Below are positions 19,828 to 27,479 of a stretch of DNA of 64,000 nucleotides, one piece after another. Below the pieces are notes generated by a model that worked only from the letters and a program-made list of their open reading frames with translations, did not search any database and was not told the DNA's origin. The translations under genes and the position numbers were made by a program. This DNA comes from Halarcobacter sp. (lineage in GTDB: Bacteria > Campylobacterota > Campylobacteria > Campylobacterales > Arcobacteraceae): positions 1,054,001 to 1,118,000 of the forward strand of contig NZ_OY780939.1 in NCBI RefSeq assembly GCF_963675975.1. Reading direction: 5' to 3'. Every line of letters starts with the position of its first letter. Position 1 is the stretch's first letter.

Positions 19828-21414
19828 TTATTCCTTATTTAAAAAAGAAAAGATATTTTTTTTATCTTTTGTTTTAGAAGAGGTTTTACTTATAAATTCT
19901 TTTGTTTTAAGAATATCTTCCAAAGTTTTAACAAATGGTGATTCTTGAGATATTTGTGAAGCTAGTTCACAATAATTCCAACATTTACCTAATGTTTGAT
20001 AGTCGTTTGGAATTTTTATATAACTTAATTTTTCTTCTTTACTACTAGTGTTCATAATGGAATCAAAGTCTGAAGATGAAATCTCATTTAATGAGTTAAC
20101 TCTATTTACTATGAAGTTAACTTTATCTTTTAAGCCAGCTCTTTTCATAAGTGAATAAAAAGTTTTAAGTTTCGATACATGTGGAAGAGTCATCTCTGTT
20201 AATATCCAAATTTCATTTACTAAATCATAAATACTACTCTTAAGTGATGAGGCATCTGAAATACCTGTATCTATAATAATATAATTGAAATGTTCACTAG
20301 CTTTTAAAATATAATCTAGCATTTTTTCTATAAATATTTCTTTTTCAAGTATATCCCTATCAATATGTTTTTGTATTCCATTTATACTGTAAAAATTTTC
20401 TCTAATTTTTACTAATCCTAGTTCTAAATTCTTTTTAATGTTAAAATCATTCATATTTACTAAGTCTATTATAGAATGATTTGGTATAGGATTTTGTGAT
20501 AAAAATAGATTACTAATTGCTTTAGTTGTTGAAAGATCTATATATAATACGTTTTTTGATGGGTTGTTTCTTGCTATAATATCAGCAGTATTCATTGATA
20601 TTGTTGTTGCTCCAATCCCACCAGAAACTCCACTTACTGCAATAATTTTATTATCATATTTATTTTTATTTAATAATTTATATTTTGTATCTAGTATTAT
20701 ATTTTTTATATTTTCAGGAGAAAACTCATCAATCGACACATAGTTTTCTATGTTTAACTTTCCACAGCTTAATGAAAGATTATGATTATTTGGACCAATT
20801 ACGATGATAAATTCATTGAATTTTCTTAAAAGCTCACTATCGTCATTTATTAATTCTCCATTTTGTATGGTATAAATTATAATATTTTTAGAGTTTTTCA
20901 TATGTAAAACATCAGAAATTTTAGTAATATCATAAATGACATTTATCTCTGCATTTAATAAAATATCCAAATTTGTTTGTAATTTATTTGCAAATTTTGT
21001 AGTATTCTTATCTGTAACAATAAAAATATTTAAAGGGGTGTTTTGTGATAATAAATCTTTTTCAATCTCAAATATTTTTCTTAATGCAATTCTAGATTTT
21101 TTTAGTAACTCTTTTAATACTTGTCTATACCAAATTTTTCTATTAAATGTAATTTTACCAAAGATAATATCACCATCTTTTAATACTATAGAGTATTTAT
21201 TATTTATAAAATTAATATCATCTTCTATCACTTCATATCCATTTACAGTAAAACCATAAATAAAATTATTGTATTTAAAATCATATTTTAAAAATGTAAG
21301 TTTTTGAATATTTGAAATTAATACAAATAATTGTAATATCTCAATTACATTCTCTTTTCTAATATCTAAAGCACCTTGAATATTTGAATATTCTTGATAT
21401 GTTTTATAATCCAT
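19828..21414 (-). CDS. tadZ: TadZ/CpaE-like ParA-family pilus localisation protein
   Basis: A 528-residue protein. Residues 1-150 are an unassigned N-terminal region, about 150-240 look like an atypical receiver domain, and 250-500 form a MinD/ParA-like ATPase domain (AVSGVSGGIGATTISMNTAD). The usual Walker A lysine (G-K-T) is replaced by alanine (G-A-T-T), as in many CpaE/TadZ proteins, which bind nucleotide or mark a cell pole without fast hydrolysis. TGISDASSLKSSIYD and NFIVNRVNS are the later ParA-like elements. TadZ places the pilus machine at its site. The N-terminal extension is longer than in typical CpaE (about 400-520 residues overall). Confidence 0.82.
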   Translation of the reverse strand: MDYKTYQEYSNIQGALDIRKENVIEILQLFVLISNIQKLTFLKYDFKYNNFIYGFTVNGYEVIEDDINFINNKYSIVLKDGDIIFGKITFNRKIWYRQVLKELLKKSRIALRKIFEIEKDLLSQNTPLNIFIVTDKNTTKFANKLQTNLDILLNAEINVIYDITKISDVLHMKNSKNIIIYTIQNGELINDDSELLRKFNEFIIVIGPNNHNLSLSCGKLNIENYVSIDEFSPENIKNIILDTKYKLLNKNKYDNKIIAVSGVSGGIGATTISMNTADIIARNNPSKNVLYIDLSTTKAISNLFLSQNPIPNHSIIDLVNMNDFNIKKNLELGLVKIRENFYSINGIQKHIDRDILEKEIFIEKMLDYILKASEHFNYIIIDTGISDASSLKSSIYDLVNEIWILTEMTLPHVSKLKTFYSLMKRAGLKDKVNFIVNRVNSLNEISSSDFDSIMNTSSKEEKLSYIKIPNDYQTLGKCWNYCELASQISQESPFVKTLEDILKTKEFISKTSSKTKDKKNIFSFLNKE

Positions 21415-21433
21415 CTAATCCCTTTTAATATTA

Positions 21434-23854
21434 CTATTGCAATTCAACTATAAAGTTATCTATATATAATACCTCATTTGTACTTGAAACATAGATTGAT
21501 AATGATACACCAATAATACCATCACTATCAGTACTTCCTTCTAATGTATATGATTTAGAACCATAATTAATAGAACCACTATAATTACCAAATGATTGCC
21601 TATCAATAACAAGGTCATGGTTTAAGTAAACTGTAAAATAATCTCTACTACTACCCCAATTTTCCCAGCCACCTACATAGTTTAAGTCAAATTTAACAGT
21701 TACTCTTTTATTTGCAAAACTTGGGCCAAAATTAAAAAATCTTCCTGTTGTTTGCCAATCTTTTGTTTTTGCAGCTTGTATTTTTAGTTTACCTTCGTTT
21801 GAATCATACGAATCTTTTATCCATGAACCAAATCTTGTATCAAATTGTTCTTCATCTCTATCAAAAGTTAAATTAAAAATTCGTAAATCAACTTCATTTA
21901 TGATTTTTACATTATAGCTGCTTGTAATACTCTCTTTCCCATCACTTACAGTTACATTTATTTTTAAGTTATTACCAACATAACCATTAGGAATTTTTAT
22001 ATTTGAAGTTATAAGTCCATACTGATTTATATTAAAATATGAACTAACATTAGTTGTTCCATTTAGATAAACAGTAATTGAATAATTTAAATTATCTCCG
22101 TCTGCATCACTAAAGTAAGGACTTACATCAAAACTATAATATGTATCTTCTTTTACTGTACCATCAGGAATTTTACTTGATGTTGGTTTTGAATTAGTAT
22201 CTGTAACTTCAATACTAAACGCCGGTAAAGAAGCTGATAATTGACCATCACTAACTGAAATAACTATATTCTCGTATAATCCTAAATCAGAACTTCTAGG
22301 TATTCCTACAAGTTCTCCTGTATTTTGATTAAAATTAAGCCAAGATGGTTTGTTTGAAATACTGAATGTTAAAATATCATTATCTGGATCTGAAGCATTA
22401 GGAATAAAACTATAATTTTTATCTATATTGATTGTAGGAGTAGGTGCTCCATAAATAGTAGGTGCATCATTTACTTCAGTGATAGTTATATCACAATAAC
22501 CAAAGCCAATAGCTCCACTATTATCAGTTGCAGTGAATGTTATTCTATCTGTACCAAAAAAGTTTAATATTGGAGTATAAGTTAATGTACCATCACTATT
22601 TACCACAACTGTACCATTTTGAGAAGATGCAGAAGTACTAAAAATAGAACCATCAGTGTCAATTGCATTCCATCCTATGGCAGAAGTTTGATTATCTTCA
22701 TTTATATTTATTGGACAACCTGTAATTGTTACCACAGGATTTTGATTATTTCCACAATTTAATAAAACTACTCCACCTTGACCAATACTAAAATTATTTA
22801 ATCGATTAGGTACTGCAAGTCTTGTACTGTCTAATACCAAATCATTGAAGTCTTGGTCTCCTCCTCCATCTAAATCCTCCATTGAGTATCTATACTCATT
22901 ATTTGGATCATTTGTATAGTCTATATCATTAGTAGAATCTTCATCATTGTTTAAATTATCTGCATATTCTATAAATTGTTGATATTTGTCTTTTGCATCA
23001 CCAGATAAGTTACTTATAAAATCATTATATTGATTCCAAATACTTTTTGGAATAATTTGAAAGTGGGCATAATTCCCATCGCCATTTAAATTTTCATGTT
23101 CAAAATATATGTGGGTATTATCTACAGTTTTGTTATTTAGTGTTACACTTGGATTACTTGTTGCTCCCATGCAGTGACTTTGATTTAATGTAATTTGATC
23201 CGAAATAGATGGATAATCATTATATCCATTTTTAAAGGTATTATACCCATCTGATATAATAAAAGTAAATGTAGGAGGAGTTGTAAATTGAGTACCTATT
23301 GGATCGCCCGCATTAGGCCTTTTAGAATCTTCTAAAATAAGTTGGGCATTTTGTACGCAACCGTTATTATCTAAAGTATAAGTTCCAACCATATTTCTAT
23401 AACTTGCATCTTCGCCTCCAAAAGACAAGTTTACATTTAGCGGAGTTGTCAATTGTTCATTAGCAGAGAAGGGGCCAATAGTAAATGAGTCTTTATCCAT
23501 AAATCTATACCAAAATGTATTATAATTATATGCTCCAAATGTAGTTCGGATAGTATCTGGTTGTGAGTCTCCGGTTGTATCTAACCAAGTATAATTTACT
23601 AAACCATTATTAAGTAGATAATTACCTAATTTTGTTTGTCTTAAAATATTATTATTCACATTTTGTGCTGTACACATATCCATTTGTAGAGCATAATGTT
23701 CTGCAATTGAGTGAGATGATGTTCTAGCTAGAGATTGTAAATCTTCCATTTCATTTCTTATTAGAGTTTCATCACTAATAGTTGCAACGAAAAATACAAT
23801 TCCCATGAACAAAAGAAAGGCAAAAAACATTTGATCAATAAAAGCTTTTTTCAT
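21434..23854 (-). CDS. Large TadG-like surface protein: pilin-like anchor, DUF4114, Ig/cadherin-like repeats, C-terminal beta domain
   Basis: An 806-residue protein inside the Tad operon. One N-terminal hydrophobic helix (about 9-25) follows MKKAFID, like the start of the TadE-like protein. An extracellular region with cysteines comes next. At 326-342 EDLDGGGDQDFNDLVLD is the DUF4114 signature, a likely calcium-binding turn. Residues about 370-460 form a cadherin/VCBS-like repeat ending in VNDAPT. Residues 470-551 look like a He_PIG immunoglobulin-like domain (KPSWLNFNQNTGELVGIP), then another Ig-like repeat (560-655). A C-terminal beta-rich domain (about 660-806) resembles carbohydrate-binding jelly rolls. 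The layout suggests a pilus-tip adhesin or TadG analogue. Function is inferred. Confidence 0.75.
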   Translation of the reverse strand: MKKAFIDQMFFAFLLFMGIVFFVATISDETLIRNEMEDLQSLARTSSHSIAEHYALQMDMCTAQNVNNNILRQTKLGNYLLNNGLVNYTWLDTTGDSQPDTIRTTFGAYNYNTFWYRFMDKDSFTIGPFSANEQLTTPLNVNLSFGGEDASYRNMVGTYTLDNNGCVQNAQLILEDSKRPNAGDPIGTQFTTPPTFTFIISDGYNTFKNGYNDYPSISDQITLNQSHCMGATSNPSVTLNNKTVDNTHIYFEHENLNGDGNYAHFQIIPKSIWNQYNDFISNLSGDAKDKYQQFIEYADNLNNDEDSTNDIDYTNDPNNEYRYSMEDLDGGGDQDFNDLVLDSTRLAVPNRLNNFSIGQGGVVLLNCGNNQNPVVTITGCPININEDNQTSAIGWNAIDTDGSIFSTSASSQNGTVVVNSDGTLTYTPILNFFGTDRITFTATDNSGAIGFGYCDITITEVNDAPTIYGAPTPTINIDKNYSFIPNASDPDNDILTFSISNKPSWLNFNQNTGELVGIPRSSDLGLYENIVISVSDGQLSASLPAFSIEVTDTNSKPTSSKIPDGTVKEDTYYSFDVSPYFSDADGDNLNYSITVYLNGTTNVSSYFNINQYGLITSNIKIPNGYVGNNLKINVTVSDGKESITSSYNVKIINEVDLRIFNLTFDRDEEQFDTRFGSWIKDSYDSNEGKLKIQAAKTKDWQTTGRFFNFGPSFANKRVTVKFDLNYVGGWENWGSSRDYFTVYLNHDLVIDRQSFGNYSGSINYGSKSYTLEGSTDSDGIIGVSLSIYVSSTNEVLYIDNFIVELQ

Positions 23855-23866
23855 CCTGAACCCTTT

Positions 23867-24307
23867 TTATTTAATTATAGTATAAATATCTATAGATTCG
23901 TTTATTTTAACTAATATTACAGATAAAAAAATAGCTGGAGCCATTGGTGCTACTCTTCTTTTTTTTACCTTCTGATAATAGATTAAAAATAATCCTTGAA
24001 CTATACCTGTAACTATTAAAAATATAGGTATAGAGATTGGTTGTAAATACAAAGTTATTACTAACATATATTTAATATCACCACCGCCTAAAATCATTTT
24101 AGGAAACAAAAGAATAAGTATAACAAAAAAAACTAAAAATATTATTAAAATAATAAAAGAATAAATTATTTGTTTATTTTCAAAAAAACCAAAAATTATT
24201 AGAAAAATTGAGAGTGCAAAAATCATTAGATTGGGAATTTTATATCTAGTACAATCTATATAAGATATAAATAATGAAAAAATAAAAAAAGAAATATGAA
24301 ATATCAT
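23867..24307 (-). CDS. tadV: Prepilin peptidase (TadV/CpaA family)
   Basis: A 146-residue aspartic prepilin peptidase with about four to five hydrophobic helices. The two catalytic aspartates can be seen: YIDCTRYKIPN near residue 18 and LGGGDIKYMLV (G-x-G-D motif) near residue 73-83. It lacks the N-terminal methylase domain of PilD and has the short CpaA/TadV form. It should cut the Flp pilin and minor pilins in the inner membrane. No Shine-Dalgarno sequence precedes the ATG (24307-24305), and a strong hairpin (24316-24344) lies just upstream, so expression is probably far below that of the pilin. Confidence 0.88.
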   Translation of the reverse strand: MIFHISFFIFSLFISYIDCTRYKIPNLMIFALSIFLIIFGFFENKQIIYSFIILIIFLVFFVILILLFPKMILGGGDIKYMLVITLYLQPISIPIFLIVTGIVQGLFLIYYQKVKKRRVAPMAPAIFLSVILVKINESIDIYTIIK

Positions 24308-24315
24308 AATAGCAT

Positions 24316-24344
24316 GTAGTATGAGTAAATATTACTCATACTAC
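24316..24344. terminator. Perfect hairpin between pilin gene and prepilin peptidase gene
   Basis: GTAGTATGAGTAA (24316-24328), loop ATA, TTACTCATACTAC (24332-24344): a 13-bp perfect stem. It has no T run after it on the minus strand, so it is more likely a leaky terminator or an RNA 3'-end stabiliser that separates abundant pilin mRNA from the rest of the operon. Confidence 0.6.
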
Positions 24345-24362
24345 TTAAAGTTTAATTAAAAT

Positions 24363-24572
24363 TTAGTTGCTATTAGTTTTTTTACTTGCATCTTTAATTG
24401 CATTATCAATAGCACTATTTGCACTTTTTTGTACTGAATTAGTTTGTTTTTGAACCCAAGAATTAAGTCCTACAACAGCACCAACACCAACAATAACTAA
24501 AAGAAGTGTTACAAGAATTTTATCCATAGCACCTTTTTCTGATTTTAATCTTCTTTTTAAGAATTCTAACAT
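24363..24572 (-). CDS. flp: Flp-type major pilin (divergent)
   Basis: A 69-residue protein: a short basic leader (MLEFLKRRLKSEKG), a hydrophobic helix (AMDKILVTLLLVIVGVGAVVGL), and a polar Ser/Asn/Lys-rich tail. Size, position as first gene of the Tad operon and topology fit an Flp pilin. Cleavage after Gly14 is plausible. The glutamate usually found at +5 of the mature pilin is absent (residues after the glycine are AMDKI), so it is a divergent Flp. The ribosome binding site AAGGAG is strong, in contrast to the next gene. Its promoter must lie in 24573-24690, where the minus strand has TATGATAAAAT-like sequence. Confidence 0.8.
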   Translation of the reverse strand: MLEFLKRRLKSEKGAMDKILVTLLLVIVGVGAVVGLNSWVQKQTNSVQKSANSAIDNAIKDASKKTNSN

Positions 24573-24684
24573 TATAATCTCCTTATTTATTTTTATAATT
24601 TTATCATAGATTTATTAAATATTTCTTATTTTTCACTTAAAAAATGAAATTATTTAGATAAAATTATTATTTTAATGTTATTTA

Positions 24685-24692
24685 TGTATAAT
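24685..24692 (+). promoter_or_regulatory. Extended -10 promoter for the glycosylation module
   Basis: TGTATAAT (24685-24692) is a full extended -10 element, 30 bases before the GTG start at 24723, with ATAGGAG as ribosome binding site at about 24704-24710. Confidence 0.55.
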
Positions 24693-24722
24693 AAAAATTA
24701 TTTATAGGAGAAAAATAATAAA

Positions 24723-26177
24723 GTGACTAATCAAATAAAAACTAAATATATAATTTATTTATTTTCAGCTTTTGTATTTGCGTATAGTATTAATGTGAGT
24801 ATGCTTGATGATGGGTTGAGACATATATCTTTTGCTTATAATAGAGAATTAATGAAAAGTTGGGGAGATATTTTTCCTCATTCTTTATTTACATCTTATG
24901 ATCCTTGGTTTATGTGGCATAATTTATTAAGTATCTTAATAGATATTTTTACATATTCTAATGTACATATTGTAGTTAATACTTTATCTTTATTTTTTCT
25001 TTTAGTACTAATACACAAACATTTTGAAAATGAATCAAAATACGATTATGCGTCAGTTACATATATTATAGTTTTTTCTATTTTGTATTTGAGCTATTTT
25101 AGGTATGTATTAGTTAGACCTGATTTATTGTCAGGTTTGTATATTCTTTATATGCTAACTTTAAAAAATAAATTCTATTTAACATTGTTTGTTACAATAA
25201 TATATGGTCCTTTCTATTATTTATTCTTTGTTTATACAGGAATTATAGGTTTAACCTATATAATACAAAAAGATTGGAAATCTTTTTTAGGAACATTTTT
25301 AGGTTCTTCTATTGTACTTTTTATATATCTATATATAGATAAAGTAGAGTATTTAAATACAATATTAAATATTTTAAATGATCAATCATTAAGAATGGGT
25401 TTAGAAGTTTCAGAAGGTGCCCCTTTATTTAACATATTTAAAAATATAAACTATTATATTCTTTTGCCTATTTTCTTATTTTCATGTACAATAATTATAT
25501 ACTTAAAATATGACTATTTTTCTAAAAATAAAGTTGCAACATTTCTTTTAATATCATCATTATTATGGACTAATCAAGTTAGATATTATGTTTTATTTTT
25601 ACCATTAATTTTAGTTTTTGTAGTAACATTTTTTTTAAACTTAAATAAAAAAATATTTTTTTATAGGGTAAGAAAAATACTATATCTAGTAAAAAAATAT
25701 ATTGCTTATTCAAAAAAGGCTTTTATTTTTTATGTAATAGCAATACCTTATAGTATATTTATTTTTTCTTATGCATTTAGTTTAGATTCAAGAGATAAAG
25801 AATTAGATAGTGCAAAATTTTTTAAAAATGAAGAATATAGTAATAAAACTATACTATTTAATAGTCTGAACATAGATATATATAAAGCTTTATATTTTAA
25901 TCCAACAATAAAAACTATACCTAGTTGTAGTATTGGCTGGTTTGAGGATAATAAAGAGATGAAAGATATTTACATAAGAATGCAAAAAGATGATGGTGTA
26001 TCAGAAAAAGAATTAAAAAAACTTATTGATTTTGTAGGAGCTGATATATATATACATAGACTAAGAAATGATAAGCAAATACTAAATTTTAAGAAACTTG
26101 AAAATTTGGGAATAACACCTATAAATATATATAAAAATAGAATAATATTTAATATAAAGAGAAAAATAAATGAATAA
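24723..26177 (+). CDS. Polytopic membrane protein, probable GT-C type glycosyltransferase
   Basis: A 484-residue protein with about nine to ten predicted membrane helices and a C-terminal soluble domain of roughly 120 residues. The first loop after helix 1 carries acidic residues (SMLDDGLRH), the feature expected for GT-C glycosyltransferases that use polyprenyl-phosphate sugars in the periplasm. I do not recognise a named family. The neighbours, a DPM1-like GT2 enzyme and a GtrA-like flippase, form the other two parts of the known three-gene glucosylation systems (gtrA/gtrB plus a specific transferase), which supports the role. The start is GTG at 24723 with a good ribosome binding site. It overlaps the next gene by eight bases. 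Acceptor unknown. Confidence 0.65.
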   Translation: MTNQIKTKYIIYLFSAFVFAYSINVSMLDDGLRHISFAYNRELMKSWGDIFPHSLFTSYDPWFMWHNLLSILIDIFTYSNVHIVVNTLSLFFLLVLIHKHFENESKYDYASVTYIIVFSILYLSYFRYVLVRPDLLSGLYILYMLTLKNKFYLTLFVTIIYGPFYYLFFVYTGIIGLTYIIQKDWKSFLGTFLGSSIVLFIYLYIDKVEYLNTILNILNDQSLRMGLEVSEGAPLFNIFKNINYYILLPIFLFSCTIIIYLKYDYFSKNKVATFLLISSLLWTNQVRYYVLFLPLILVFVVTFFLNLNKKIFFYRVRKILYLVKKYIAYSKKAFIFYVIAIPYSIFIFSYAFSLDSRDKELDSAKFFKNEEYSNKTILFNSLNIDIYKALYFNPTIKTIPSCSIGWFEDNKEMKDIYIRMQKDDGVSEKELKKLIDFVGADIYIHRLRNDKQILNFKKLENLGITPINIYKNRIIFNIKRKINE

Positions 26178-27105
26178 TAAAATAGCAATAATTTTGCCAG
26201 CATATAATGAAGAGCTTACTATTGAGAAAACTATATTAAGTTTTAATAAATATTCTCCTAATAGTAAGATTGTAGTAGTTGATAACAATTCAAGTGACAA
26301 AACCTATGAAATTGCAAAAGAAACTTTTGAAAAAAATCAAATAGATGGCATTTTACTTTTAGAAAAAAGACAAGGTAAAGGTAATGCAATAAGAAAGGCT
26401 TTTAAAGAAATTGATGCTGATATTTATGTAATGAGTGATGCAGATTTAACTTATCCTGCAAATGAAATTAATAAAATTATTGATCCCATATTATTTGAAA
26501 ATATAGATATGTGTGTAGGAGATAGAATAAGTAAAGGTGATTACGAAAAAGAAAATAAAAGATTCTTACATAACTTTGGAAATAAACTTGTAAAAAATTT
26601 AGTAAATAAGCTTTTTAAATCAGATATTAATGACATAATGAGTGGATATAGAGCTTTTAGTAAAAAATTTGTTAAACATTATCCGATATTAGTAGAGGGA
26701 TTTGAACTTGAAACAGATATGACTTTACATGCACTAGATAAAAGATTTAATATAAAAGAAGTACCAATAACTTATAAAGATAGGCCAGAAGGTAGTTTTT
26801 CTAAATTAAATACTTTTAATGATGGTTTTAAAGTATTATTTACTATTTTTAAAATTTTTAGATATTTTAAGCCTTTTGCTTTTTTTAGCCTATTATCTTC
26901 TATATTTGTGTTTTTTTCTATTATTAGTTCTATTCCAGTTTTTGATGACTGGTTTAGATATAAATATATTTTTCATGTTCCTTTGGCAATATTGTCGACT
27001 GGATTAGGGCTTATTAGTATGATACTTTTTGCGGTAGCTTTAATACTCGATGCAATATCTGATCAAAATAGAAGAGAATTTGAACAAAGAATATTAAAAG
27101 AATGA
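26170..27105 (+). CDS. GT2 polyprenyl-phosphate glycosyltransferase (DPM1/GtrB-like)
   Basis: A 311-residue enzyme with a GT-A catalytic domain (about 1-230) and two C-terminal membrane helices (about 235-300). IAIILPAYNEELTIEKTI opens the fold, VVDNNSSDKTYEIA is the nucleotide-binding element, and MSDADLTYP contains the D-x-D metal motif. DIMSGYRAFSK is the family acceptor-site motif. Such enzymes move a sugar from a nucleotide donor to a polyprenyl phosphate on the cytoplasmic face. It overlaps its two neighbours by eight and four bases, so the three genes form one translational unit. The sugar cannot be read from the sequence. Confidence 0.88.
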   Translation: MNNKIAIILPAYNEELTIEKTILSFNKYSPNSKIVVVDNNSSDKTYEIAKETFEKNQIDGILLLEKRQGKGNAIRKAFKEIDADIYVMSDADLTYPANEINKIIDPILFENIDMCVGDRISKGDYEKENKRFLHNFGNKLVKNLVNKLFKSDINDIMSGYRAFSKKFVKHYPILVEGFELETDMTLHALDKRFNIKEVPITYKDRPEGSFSKLNTFNDGFKVLFTIFKIFRYFKPFAFFSLLSSIFVFFSIISSIPVFDDWFRYKYIFHVPLAILSTGLGLISMILFAVALILDAISDQNRREFEQRILKE

Positions 27106-27479
27106 AACAATTTATAAAATTTGGGATAGTTGGAAGTATAGGATTTTGTATTGATGCCATTATATTATTATTATGTGTTAATATATTTGAAATAGAAGTA
27201 TATATTGCTAGAGTATTATCTTTTTCATTAGCAGTATTCACAACTTGGCTTTTAAATAGAGTATTTACATTCCAAAAAAGTAAATATGGAAAAAAAAGAG
27301 AATATTTTTATTATTTTACTATTCAATCAATAGGAGCAATTTTAAATTATATAATTTTTATTATGTTGGTAAAAAATAATATATTTTTTGAACAATATTT
27401 AGTTTTTGCATTAGCAGTGGCATCTTTTATTGCAATGTTTTTTAATTTTATTCTTCTTCAAAAAAAAGTTTTTATTTAG
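27102..27479 (+). CDS. GtrA-like membrane flippase
   Basis: A 125-residue protein with four hydrophobic helices, starting KFGIVGSIGFCIDAIILLL and containing FTTWLLNRVFTFQKSK, the N-R-x-F-T-F motif typical of GtrA proteins. The family is thought to move polyprenyl-phosphate sugars across the inner membrane. Start ATGA overlaps the stop of the GT2 gene. Its stop (27479) overlaps by eight bases with the stop of the convergent LtaS-like gene, with no terminator between them. Confidence 0.88.
   Translation: MKQFIKFGIVGSIGFCIDAIILLLCVNIFEIEVYIARVLSFSLAVFTTWLLNRVFTFQKSKYGKKREYFYYFTIQSIGAILNYIIFIMLVKNNIFFEQYLVFALAVASFIAMFFNFILLQKKVFI

Noticed and set aside
20936-21259. 107-codon open frame on the plus strand
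   Set aside because: Antisense to the tadZ N-terminal region; Phe/Ser-rich as expected of a reverse shadow.
19828-21414. TadZ as an inactive pseudogene because Walker A lacks lysine
   Set aside because: Loss of this lysine is common in TadZ/CpaE proteins, and the frame is intact and tightly placed in the operon.
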